Shown in pieces: positions 1 to 10,283 of a DNA stretch of 64,000 nucleotides. Position 1 is the first letter of the stretch, and each line of letters opens with the position of its first letter. The notes below the pieces were generated by a model. The model was not told where the DNA came from. It did no database searches and saw nothing but the letters and a program-made list of their open reading frames with translations. A program made the translations under genes and the position numbers. The stretch comes from Burhinus oedicnemus (lineage: Eukaryota; Chordata; Aves; Charadriiformes; Burhinidae), in NCBI GenBank assembly GCA_008921705.1, contig VFFE01007101.1, positions 486,236 through 550,235 on the forward strand. The letters run 5' to 3'.

Positions 1-1282
1 GCAATTATATAAGGTAATCGGTATAAAGAAGGTACAGCTTTCCCTTAGGTCTGTGAACCAGGAACATGACATGTATACAGTCAGCTCAACAGTAGGAGCT
101 GGAACATCTCACGTGTGCCGAGGAGATGCTACGAAAGGTCAGGATTTGGGGTCTGAGGGGGATGGAGGACATTCAGTGAGAAAAAAATTTCCAACTCTAG
201 GTGCTGAGAAAGCAAATGTCTTTCCTGAGCATACGGCAATTAACTTTTTTCCAAAGACTTGTAACTTGATCAAATCTGGATTCATTTTTCACTGCTGATA
301 AAACACGTTAAATATCAAAGGTGTTTATCATCCTTTGCCAAGCTTGAAGACCTTTTTTTTTTTTAATCTTTCTTTCTTATAGAATGTTTTCCTTTATTTT
401 GATTATCTCAACTGATACACAGTTCTACAGAGGTAGTTTAACAGTTTGCTAATACATTTATCATCACTCAAGAATGTCCAGCACGTCTTGTTTCACTTGT
501 AATTTTGGGACGCTTGTGACTAGAATGATATATGTGTGTATCATGCTGGCTGTTATTGTAAGTGCTTCGCAAAGTCAGCAGAGACAATAAGCTGAACAAA
601 GAAAAGGGATGTGCACTGCATTACACTGGAAGCATAGTTACAACTGTAATTAAATTTGAACATTAGATACCTAGATTTGAAATAGACAGACTAACCCACC
701 GGATTAAACTTAAAAGTAAGAAACTGTTCAAGAAAAAGAGTCAAACTTTGCAACTTCATACCATTCACTATAATGAAGAAATCTGCTCTGACTTTAAGCC
801 AATGAGCTGATTATGAAATAAATCTGCTCGTAAGAATAGCTAGAAGATATTTAATATTTATGGCAATGGAAAAAAGCACCTTACTTTTGTTGATGGTTTT
901 AATAGATTTGGATTTCAATAATAGACACAACAGGGCTCACCTAAAGAAAGCCAACCTATTATGCTCTACTAGCTTGCTGGCAGGTTGATATCGAAGAAGG
1001 TAAACAACAGAAACTTGCCCCATGCACAATGATCTAGAATACTTAGTATATTCTTAAATTATTTAGATTGTCGTATATTGAAAAGTGTATGAGAATTTAC
1101 AGATACTAATAGAAAATGTCACTTGGAAATACACATGGAAAACAATGGAAATTGAGACATGACCTGCAAGGTAGCTAGGATAACGAGTTTGTTAGTATTT
1201 TGGCATACTATACATGACTTTATCTAGGCATACACTGATGGATGTACTGTAGTTTTCTTCAGAGAATAAGCCACATGGTTGG

Positions 1283-1560
1283 AAGGAGCTCTTCTAGCTC
1301 CCCTTTCCATGGGTGCTGGTGGCCACCATCCTAGCCAGTCTAACAAGCTCTGTTCCTCATTCCCTCGCAGCCATGTGAGGACCATCTTGGTAGCCCACTA
1401 ACAGACTCTCATCATCCTCCTTGAACGCCCCAAATTGGTGAAGGTGACGCTCTGCCTTTACCAGAGATGGACAGAGCAACCTCCCTCAGTCTGCTGGCCA
1501 CACTTCTCCTACATCGGTCCAGCCTAGGAGCACTGCACTGTTGTCTCCCGTTCAGCCCCA
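1283..1560 (-). mobile_element. Decayed CR1 LINE fragment
   Basis: Read on the minus strand, the stretch near 1475-1545 contains AGAAGTGTGGCCAGCAGACT followed by GAGGGAGGTT. This is the CR1 ORF2 segment that normally encodes 'VASRxREV'. Further on, GCTACCAAGATGGTC (about 1395) and GAGCTTGTTAGACTGGCTAG (about 1340) resemble the next CR1 blocks, and CTCCTTCCAACCATG at the left end resembles the CR1 3' end. Large parts between these blocks are missing or scrambled, so this is an old, internally deleted copy. The limits are approximate. It could instead be a low-copy repeat that captured CR1 sequence. Confidence 0.5.
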
Positions 1561-1789
1561 AGCACAAATCCCTCGGCAGGATGGCTGGGCAGGCAGGTGA
1601 GTCCCAGCTCCTGCTGACCCAGGGGCTTCTCCTGGCCCACGAGCAGAGCTTGCATTTCTTCCCACTGAATAGGGAAGGGAATAATCGATAAATACCTTGG
1701 CATTGTGTGGGAAAGCTTCAATAAAATAAAGTCTGTGAAGATATTTTTCCTGTAGGCTTTGGCTGAATAGATTACAGCCATTTGCTGTA

Positions 1790-1935
1790 AGATATGAATT
1801 AATCCTTTACATTAACCTTGTGAGACAGGTATTGTTATTGCCAAGGTACAGAAGAAGGGAGGGGCAGAAGAGTGAAAGAAGTGACTAAACACAGCATATG
1901 TAAGAAAAGCTGAAAGTAAACCCCAGTTTTCTTAT
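1790..1935 (-). repeat. MIR-like tRNA-derived SINE remnant
   Basis: On the plus strand the order AATCCTTTACA, ACCTTGTGAG, ACAGGTATTGTTATT, GGTACAGAAGAAGG, GGGGCAGA, GTGACT and ACACAGC follows the reverse complement of the MIR consensus, including the parts corresponding to 'CCTCATAGGGTTGTTGTGAGG' and the 'gaaactgaggcacagag' block. Substitutions and small gaps are many, as expected for a repeat from before the bird-mammal split. There is no open frame. I judged this from memory of the consensus only; an L2-type tail with shared sequence is the alternative. Confidence 0.55.
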
Positions 1936-2884
1936 TATCAAATTGCACACACCCCCAATCTTTCCCATTTCCAGTCATATAAAATAATCAAATAAGCTTC
2001 CTATTCCAAAGTAAGGCTCAGATAAACTGTCTGACAGAAGTATAAAACCAACCTTTCTCGATTCAAAAGGTGACTTCAAACTAGAAATATAGAAATATCC
2101 AAATGATTTTGTGGATTTGGAAATGCGTGGATAATAAAAACATTGATGAGGCTTGTAAGAGCATTATTTGAATTTATGCAAACTCAATTTCTTAAGAGTT
2201 TTCAGTTCCATTACAAAAGAGTAATTAAAATCAATACAAATTATTTAGATTTGTCATACAAAGTCCGAAAGGTCTGACTGTATATTTCAGTCTCTTTAAA
2301 AACAAGTATACATGAAATAGGAATGTGAACATCTAGCATTTTTTCAGGCATTTAAATACTATTGGAAAAAGTAAGAAAAAGGACTGACTTAATTTCTTGT
2401 AGTGCGTTTTAAAACTACCTGGTCAGCAGTGGCTGGGAACCGTGCAGAGCCAACGCAGCTTGCTCACTGTGGCTGAGAATGGGGAAAGCAGTGGATGACC
2501 TACACTCTGAGACTTTCAAGAACCAATACACAGTTCTAGCAGAAAAATCTTTTCATCATGCATGGAAGCACAGCTCTACTCTAATAACTGAACTGCAACT
2601 TCTTTCATGTGTTATTTCACTTTTTCTCTGTCTTAGCCATTTCCACTTTGGAAAAGAAATGAAATTTTTCTGCCTGACAGGTCTGAATTCAAGCATGGGT
2701 TTTGAAAAATCAGCCTACGTAATTTCTTAATATATTAATATCTTATATCACCAGTTACAAGACTCTTCAGGTGTCCTAAGAGTGGTTTGAACTGACCGCT
2801 TGCACACCGTATTGCTTTTTCAAGATTTGCAGCAGATGACGACTATTAGCTTTCCAACTGGAACTTCAGGAGCCAGCAGTGTAT

Positions 2885-3709
2885 GAATGATAGAATCACC
2901 TAGGTTGGAAGGGACCTTTAAGATCATCGAGTCCAACCATTAACGTAACACTGCCAAAACCACCACTAAACCATGTCCCTCAGCACCACGTCTACCTGTC
3001 TTTTAAATACCTCCAGGGATGGTGACTCCACCACTTCCCTGGGCAGTCTATTCCAATGTTTGATAACCCTTTCAGTGAAGAAATTTTTCCTAATATTCAA
3101 TCTAAACCTCCCCTGTCATAACTTAAGGCTATTTCCTCTTGTCCTATCTCTTGTTACTTGGGAGAAGACAGTGACTCCCACCTCGCTACAACCTCCTTCC
3201 AGGTAGCTGTAGAGAGTGATAAGGTCTCCCCTGAGGCTCCTTTTCTCCGGCTAAACAACCCCAGTTCCCTCAGTCGCTCCTCCTAAGACTTGTTCTCTAG
3301 ACCCTCACCAGCTTCGTTGCCCTTCTCTGGACACGCTCCAGCACCTCAGAATCCCTCCTGTAGTGAGGGGCCCAAAACTGAACACAGTACTCAAGTTGCG
3401 GCCTCACCAGTGCCGAGTACAGGGGGATGATCACTTCCCTAGTCCTGCTCACCATGCTATTCCTGACACAGGCCAGGATGCTGTTGGCCTTCTTGGCCAC
3501 CTGGGCACACTGCTGGCTCATATTCAGCCAACTGTCAATCAACACCCCCAGGTCCTTTTCCACTGGGCAGCTTTCCAGCCACTCTTCCCCAAGCCTGTAG
3601 CGCTGCATGGGGTTGTTGTGACCCCTGTGCAGGACCCAGCACTTGGCCTTGTTGAACCTCATACCATTGGCCTCAGCCCATCGATCCAGCCTGTCCAGAT
3701 CCCTCTGTG
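2885..3709 (-). mobile_element. CR1 LINE, 5'-truncated, 3' part of ORF2 and 3' UTR
   Basis: The left edge (about 2885-2945) is the CR1 3' terminus in reverse, with GATAGAATCAC and TTGGAAGGGACCTTTAAGAT. To the right, the minus strand encodes the C-terminal third of CR1 ORF2. A 141-codon open piece (3722-3297) includes [33 protein letters not shown] and [11 protein letters not shown], and ends in a premature stop after RRATKLVRV. The rest of the C-terminus ([20 protein letters not shown], near 3060) is recognisable in another frame, so the copy is dead. The similarity stops abruptly near 3709 within the DRLDRW region, the usual 5' truncation of CR1. Overlapping plus-strand open frames are antisense shadows. 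Confidence 0.95.
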
Positions 3710-6636
3710 AAGCAGAATGCACACATATTTCATCTTACATGTATATTGGCTTTCTAGGAACTAATGAGAAAAAAACCCTGCAGTACAAAATCATGTTTGC
3801 CACTGAAGAAAACATAAATGTAATTGTACATGTGGAACAGAAACACCAAGGGGGAAACAGTAATTGCACAGAATACAAATAGAAGTTTAATGGAAGACTG
3901 TCAGTCTTTTCGTGGCATTAACTGTGCACAGTAGATGGTAAATTTTTCCACAGAATAAAACTTTCAGGAGTAAATTTACAATTTTTATTGCTATCTTTGT
4001 ATCAGAATAACCTGAACAAAACTCAGGAAATACAAGCAAGCACCTTTATAGAATCACTGCAAGAAGTAAATGAAGGCAGAACATTGAATTTACTCAATCT
4101 TACATCAAATTCCCAGATGCCCTAAAAATCAGAGAAACAGTTTTCTGTCTTCAGACGTCCTGCACCACATGCAATTTGGGGAGAGCTGATAATCTGAATG
4201 TTACTTTTTATGGTTATAAATAACAGAAACCCCATTCCCTACCCATTTGTGTAGTTTCTCCGCATAGGAGTGAGTCTCTCCCATAACAGCAGTTGGTTAT
4301 GACTTGTACAATATGTACTTCCAAAATGTTTCTGGCTTGAAAGATCCATAAAAATATATATGATCATGTCCCATTCCATTTAGTTCTGAAAGACTCCCAT
4401 GACCTATTTACTAATGACTCCACAAAGAACTGATTAGAAAGGCACTGAAAAAAATTGACCACTAAAAGTAGCTACTACTTTTATACAAAAAGCTGATACT
4501 TTAAAAAAACCTTCCCAACCATTACAAACTCCAAAGATTTCCACTCTAGAAAGGCCTGTTCAAAGGTAATTCTTCAAACCTGTATCTATATTGATATATA
4601 TAGAGAGGGATATACGGTTTGATGACCAGTGTGATGACTGACTGCTACTCAAAGCCAGAGTCAGAATGCAAGATTTACAGTATACTTGGCTCACAACTAT
4701 ACAATTTTCCTAAATTTTGCAGCACAGACATTATACCTGAATAGCTAAAATTAAGATGAAACTAGCTTTTCTCCCAGGTTTAAACAGTTTTACTCAGTCT
4801 TCTGATACAGCAGCAAAAGAGAATTTTAAACATGACTATTATTTCAGTTAAACAGCAACAATATCTTTATCAAGGACTCAAAAACCTGGCAAGGATGCGC
4901 CTTAAGGCTCACAAGAGAAATTCCACAAATTGAGCTATTGGTAGCCTTCAGCTTCAAGATGCAAAATAGGTTTTAAGACACCAATATTCATTCATTTGAT
5001 TCACTTTTATTTTCAATCTGCTGGGGAGGAAGAACGAATCTAAAAAATCTAGAGCGAAACCACAACATCTGAACAACATTTTCAAGATATTTTTTTTTCT
5101 TGGGGATTTACACATTGCTTTCTCATTTCACTTCTTCACAACTTCTGACATTTAAAGGACAATTTTAATGCTGTTTAAGAGAGTTAAGATGCTAATCTCA
5201 ATGGCAAAGAATCTCTTTCAGATCTTACACTATCACTTAAATTAATGAAGGGTTAGTAAGCAGCAGGAGAGTTTATTGTGTTTTTCAGTGGTGGCCCATC
5301 AACAGAAAGAAAATACTTCAGAGAGCACAAATCATCCAAAATCACTCTTTTCACTAACAATCAGTACGCATTCCAGCTGACATAAATAATTGCAAGGCAT
5401 AATTCAGTACTAAATTATTGCTGCACTAAATTAGGGTACCTCAATTTGTGTATAAGAGAGCTACGCCAGCTTAAAATTGGTTGCAATGGTTGTGAAACAG
5501 CGCTCATGTTAACATCTCGATTGTTTTGGGAACAATTACCAAAAAATCTTTTGGGTTTTGTAGGAACTGCAAAAACAACAAGTATATTCAGAGAGGTTTT
5601 TTTAGCTAGATGTAGCTTTATTGTTGCCAGTCCTTCTCATGTCCTTCCCCATCTGAAAATGCCCTGAGTGAAGAGAGGAATTTGCATGCCCCTGGCGCTT
5701 AGACTGCAGCCAGATCTGGATTGTCGTAACTCTTTTAATGTTATTATTACCTATATTATAAAATAATTTAGGGTTAGAAGATCATTGGATTGTGCACTGG
5801 AACCACAATGGGAATTCAATCAATACAACAGCTATTCTACCAGAATACACATATGGGAAGGGATGAAAATTTTCTTTCCCTTAAACAAAATTTTCAAAGC
5901 ATCTCAAGTGAGGACAGGTAATTGGGAGCTCAGCTTAAGGTAGTAACTTTAGCAGGAGGGTCACCAGTTGCAGCCAGACCTCCGTTCTTCAGCCCCAAAG
6001 TCAAAGGGACTGTTAAATTAGCTCAGCAGTTCTGAAGCAGTTTCTCCTGGAAAACACAGCACAGCCCTTCTTGGTCTATGTGATCTGGTAGCGTCACATC
6101 TCACCTGTCACCTCACTGCATCTGTCAGCCGTGATGAGAAACAAAACTTTCTGTAACCTACTGGATTTGAAAAGTTCAGAATATTTCTCTCTAAATGAGG
6201 GAACACCCTGATTATGTGTTCTGTGCATTTGTAATATACTTCAATGTTAGGCAATCTCATTTCAGGAATGGAAAGCAACAAGTTGGCACACAGCAAGGAA
6301 AGGCTGGGAGCAAATGCAGTAGCAACCTCAGAACCAGGGCAACGTTCAGCCCCTTTAATCATAGCTTAAGATTCTTAATTTTATATATTTCAAGTAAATT
6401 GGAGTTTCTCAGGACATCAGACATAAGCAAATCCCAGACCCCCCTGATTTTTAAGAGGAGCATCAGTCCAATACAGCTGTATTTTATTTTATCATCATTA
6501 TGCTCAGCTACAGGGACAGAGATCAAGTGCATTCCAGTCAAAGATAAGTGCTCTGCTGATGTAAAAAGGCAACCATTAGCCTGAGAGACAGTCAGGTTAA
6601 ATTAAACATGAGTTTCACAACAATGAAATTATATAC

Positions 6637-6734
6637 CTTGATTTAAAGCTGTCAGGTGGCATCAGTTCCAGTGTATGTGCTGGTCCATACAGATTAACTA
6701 CAAACAGCTTTACTGTTGGGTTTGTTTGACCTGC
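6637..6734 (-). CDS. DPP10: DPP10 coding exon D (beta-propeller, about residues 285-317)
   Basis: This 98-nt exon gives 32 codons plus two nucleotides. It starts AGQTNPTVKLFVVNLYGP, passes through AHTLELMPPD and ends SFKS plus AG of a split Arg codon. The borders are CTTTTTTCAAAG|GCA and TCAAG|GTATAT. The acceptor has a long pyrimidine tract; the donor is weaker than those of exons A-C beyond position +3. Human DPP10 as I recall has QVNPTIKLYVVNLYGPTHT here, so the differences are conservative. In human the next exon begins by finishing this Arg and continues EYYITMVKW. I looked for that sequence from 6636 to 1 and did not find it, so the next intron is longer than 6.6 kb in this genome. Confidence 0.95.
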
Positions 6735-8184
6735 CTTTGAAAAAAGAAAATAGGAGCTTTAGAGGCACTGAATCACTGATAGCTAAATAGAATCACTCAT
6801 TAACATAATTCAGTATCTTTATAATAATGAGAAATTATTACAATTTTAAAATCTTAAATTTTAAAAAAGAATTTCACAACCATACAAATTGCATAGTTGA
6901 AAAAAAGGAAGCATTAATTGAGTAATTCTCTCACTGCCCTTTACCGATGGCAGACCTTCCCGTGCAAAGCGAGACCAGAGCTAGAAGCGGTTTGGCCCAG
7001 TTCAGTAAAGTCAGCTGCAAAACCACAGCCAGTTCCTAAACCAGCAGTTAAACCCAGCCTCCAGCAAAGTCTTTTCCAGACACTATTGTTACTTCTTCCA
7101 AAGAGCTGCCCTGTATCTGGGATAACATTCCCCTTCTTCCTCCTCTTTCTTTACTGTTTTCCCCCAGTCTTCCTTCCCTGCCTTGCTGAGGTGGAAACCT
7201 CTATTTTTGGCCCTGTTCAGGACCCAGGTGCTTTGGCAGGCCAGCTCTAAGAGAAACCAAATGCTTCTTATTGCTAAAGGGGAATAAAATGGCAGTTTGA
7301 TATACATCCACCGGGAGGAGTCTGATAAATCCTAAGGATCTACAGGAAGCCAGGATTTGTCCTTCTCCCAGTAACATGGCTTGTTACTAAGGGAGGTTCC
7401 TGAGATGAAGAGAAAGGACTGGAGATAGAGAGCAAGGCTCTGCAGGGCTGGCTGCTAGTCCCACATCCCTGTCCTAGCCATACCCTGTTCAAGCTTCTTT
7501 CTCATGTAAGTCACAGGAGTCACACAAGACTATATAGTGTCCTTGGGATATGGGGGACGAAAAGCATGTCTCTTAATGGGGCTGACTCCTGTTTAATGTT
7601 GGAAGGATAAGGTAAGATCACTGATTCTACAGATTTAATCATAATAAACTACAAAGTTGTATATACAGCTCTTCCCAGGGCTATTTAGAAAAGCAAAATA
7701 GCTTGGCTGAAACACACCCACAAATCCCCTTTAGAAATTGGACTTATCTCAAAATACAGTCTGAATGCTGTATCCACTCATTTCTGAGTGGTATGGGGGA
7801 CAAGAAAGTGACATTTGTGTATTTTTACTAATGCTGAAAAAATGTTTTGAAAATGGATTTAAGTAGACTGCTGGAATTATCCATTTTTTTTTCATAAAAA
7901 TTTCTACCTTTGCCTCAAAAGCAATGTGGTCTTTCAAAAGCATTCTTTGCATGAACACAGCTTACACAAATGCAAAACTGTGGAAGAAAACCACAGAAAG
8001 ATCAAGTCCTTAGGACACAGCTGCAGCCTCGTTATATCCTTTGAACCTTACACTGACTGCATAGCGGTATCCCAGTAGTGTCCCAGGGAGGGCTGCCATG
8101 AGTAATTACTATGCAGCATGAGTGTGAGATGTAGAGAGACTCTCTAGAGCATGGGCATGGCCAGGTCCGTGCTAGCTCCTTAAT

Positions 8185-8520
8185 GTGAAGCACAGAAGCA
8201 CAGGACTATCCCAGCTCTGGAATCACCAGCCCTGCTCCGGACACGGCAGAGGGGTCTGTGGCACGGCACTGCCCATCGCGGGCTGCCAGCCTGAGCTGGT
8301 CTGCCTTCAGGGATGTACTGCCCCAACCTGCTGTCTCTCCTGTGAGTATCCACGGTGTGCCCTCCTCTGCTGCGTGGATACGTCTGAGCTAGAACTCTAC
8401 AGCAGTGGCTTCCAGCTCGATACAAGCTCTGTCCTATGGCTGGGGAGGTGCCAGGGTCAGCGGAGTGAACACCGAGCGCTCCCGCAGCCTGCAGTGGACG
8501 CTGGCAGCTGAAGGTGGTTT
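8185..8520. other. GC- and CpG-rich patch inside an intron
   Basis: Within AT-rich intron, this 330-bp stretch is clearly GC-rich and has about 14 CpG dinucleotides by eye count. Both strands are open over more than 100 codons (8185-8511 plus, 8551-8180 minus), which follows from GC richness and gives no protein I know. A 9-bp inverted repeat, GTATCCACG at 8345-8353 and CGTGGATAC at 8373-8381, sits in its middle. It may be a small CpG island, a regulatory element or an unrecognised repeat. Coding function is not supported. Confidence 0.5.
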
Positions 8521-9654
8521 TTCTACCTGAGTAGAAAACTCTCACATCCACACCTCTCCCTCAATAGTGAACAGCCTCAACTCCTCCACCGCTCAGAGTG
8601 GACACACCAAGCTAAATAGCATAAATGTTGTATAATACCTCAAACATTTGTACAGTAGTGCAAGAACCCTTTACATTGAAATCTTATTTTGTTCTCAATG
8701 TATTTAACAAAATTTAAACTTCCTTTTTCATGTTTTTTTTTTTCAAAGAATACAGTCTGTATGACATATGCAGATGCCCATGTTTCAGTATTCACAAACA
8801 CATCTGGGTTTCATTTTATTTCTTAGTAATAGATATAATTTTCTCCAATGGTTTCATTCTATAATAAAGACCAAACCTTTTTTTTTTTCATCTCTGTTGC
8901 TATACCACAAGCTTCATTACCAATTAATGATGTTTAAGGGATAGCTAAATTGGCATTAAAAGGAGACATTAAATAAAGATAATGTTTTTTCATTAATGAG
9001 ACTACCGACATAGTATTGTGTATCCCTTTTATGCTGAATTGCTACTGAAATGGAATTCTTCATTTCTTGATTACAAAGCTGACTTTTAAAAATACTACTT
9101 ATTTTTTTCTTTGCTCTGTCACTCAAGGTCTTTTGCCAATGCAAGTATGTAAACTACCTCTAAAAATGCTATTAATTCATTATTTCAGAGTATTATTTCA
9201 TAGCACAAATACATTATATTTATATCATGCATGTTATTGTTTCTTAGTACCTGGTACGGTCTAACTGCCCACCCACATTAAGAGTAAAGGGTCATCTCTA
9301 AAAAACAGTAGGAAGAATATGGTAGCAGTAATAGTTTCTAAAGCCCTCAGTGAACTTCCTTTGAAATGTCAAAGGAGTACCACGTACACGGACCTACATA
9401 TCCCGTCAGAAAGGAACTCAGGCTTTTTGAAACTGCACCCAAGGGATGATTAAACTGGTAACTTGGAAGATAATACCAGTGCTGGAGCTCAGCACAAGAA
9501 TGACAGCTGAGGAGGCACCTAAGCAGGAAATCCCCAGAAAATGAGGAGCAATTTCAGACATTATCCCTGCCTGGGCTGCTCCGTCACCTTCCAACAGGAA
9601 TCTAAAAACCCTTCTCTAAATCTTCTGAAACTCAGTGATAGCTCTAATTATTAT

Positions 9655-9671
9655 CCCCCCCCCCCCCCCCC
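9655..9671 (+). repeat. Homopolymer C17
   Basis: Seventeen uninterrupted C on the plus strand, so G17 in the DPP10 transcript. It lies about 460 nt downstream of the exon C donor in message orientation. Runs like this are length-variable and error-prone in sequencing, so the exact count may differ between individuals or assemblies. Confidence 0.97.
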
Positions 9672-10128
9672 ATTTTGATGGCCAGGAGAAGATTTTACCA
9701 CGTCTTATCTTATCCAAGGCCAGTCTTTCACATTTATTAATAACAGCATAATTTACTGAGATCTGTACAACTCCCTGCACTCTGCACGCAGCGTGTATGA
9801 CTCCAGTGCAGCTGTGACAGCATCTTTTTTTCTGTGCAGTCCTTCAAACATATTACCCTTCTCTCAGAAGTGGTGGATTGATTTTACCAAGCCATATATC
9901 AATGATGAAATTACTATGAAACAGTCTGTCTGCTGTTCCCTCACCCAATAGTTTCTTTCCAGCAAAATGTGTTACAGTCTGCTGAAAAAAAATGTAATTA
10001 GTATTTCCTGAAAAGCAACATGAACAAAATCAGCCTCTGTTACTGTCTAGAAACATTCCTTCCATATGGTTGGATACCATCACTGAACAAGGAAGAGGAA
10101 GTGGGGGCTTCACTCACACTCATCTTAC

Positions 10129-10283
10129 CTTAGGATATGGATACTGCTTTCCTTTGGGATATAGACCTCCTGTAAACCGGGGAATAACCATGTTTGGTAC
10201 CAGAGAGTCATTTATGGTCAGGAATGCCAGTCTTTCACCATCTGGAGACCACCAGTGGGCAACGTGAGAATGAAGAAGTTCCT
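10129..10283 (-). CDS. DPP10: DPP10 coding exon C (beta-propeller, about residues 233-284)
   Basis: This 155-nt exon contributes AG (finishing the Glu codon begun in exon B) and then 51 codons. They start [18 protein letters not shown], pass through [17 protein letters not shown] and end KGKQYPYPK. The borders are GGTTTTGCAG|AG and AAG|GTAAGA. WWSPDG is the conserved propeller motif shared with DPP4 and DPP6. NDS is a potential N-glycosylation sequon, as expected for an extracellular domain. Compared with human as I recall it, changes are conservative (HVAH for HIAH, FLTIND for FLMIND, VPNMV for VPTMV, TGGLYP for TGALYP). The reading frame is intact. A C17 run lies about 460 bp downstream in the message sense and becomes a G17 tract in the pre-mRNA. 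The following intron is 3,394 bp. Confidence 0.95.

Larger units (their letters stand above)
1..6636 (-). other. DPP10: DPP10 intron after exon D (partial)
   Basis: AT-rich intron sequence running off the left edge. It contains a decayed CR1 (about 1283-1560), a MIR-like remnant (1790-1935) and an 825-bp CR1 (2885-3709). The remaining stretches, 1-1280, 1940-2880 and 3710-6636, show no exon, RNA gene or repeat that I recognise. The next coding exon was searched for on the minus strand and not seen. Confidence 0.8.
6735..10128 (-). other. DPP10: DPP10 intron between exons C and D
   Basis: 3,394 bp with AG/GT ends. It holds a GC- and CpG-rich patch at 8185-8520 and a pure C17 run at 9655-9671. 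Elsewhere the sequence is AT-rich with short T runs (for example near 8731 and 8877) and nothing else recognisable. Confidence 0.9.

Noticed and set aside
3363..3710. 115-codon plus-strand open frame
   Set aside because: It is the antisense of CR1 ORF2 (2885-3709); the same antisense frame recurs in the CR1 copy at 43138-43440.
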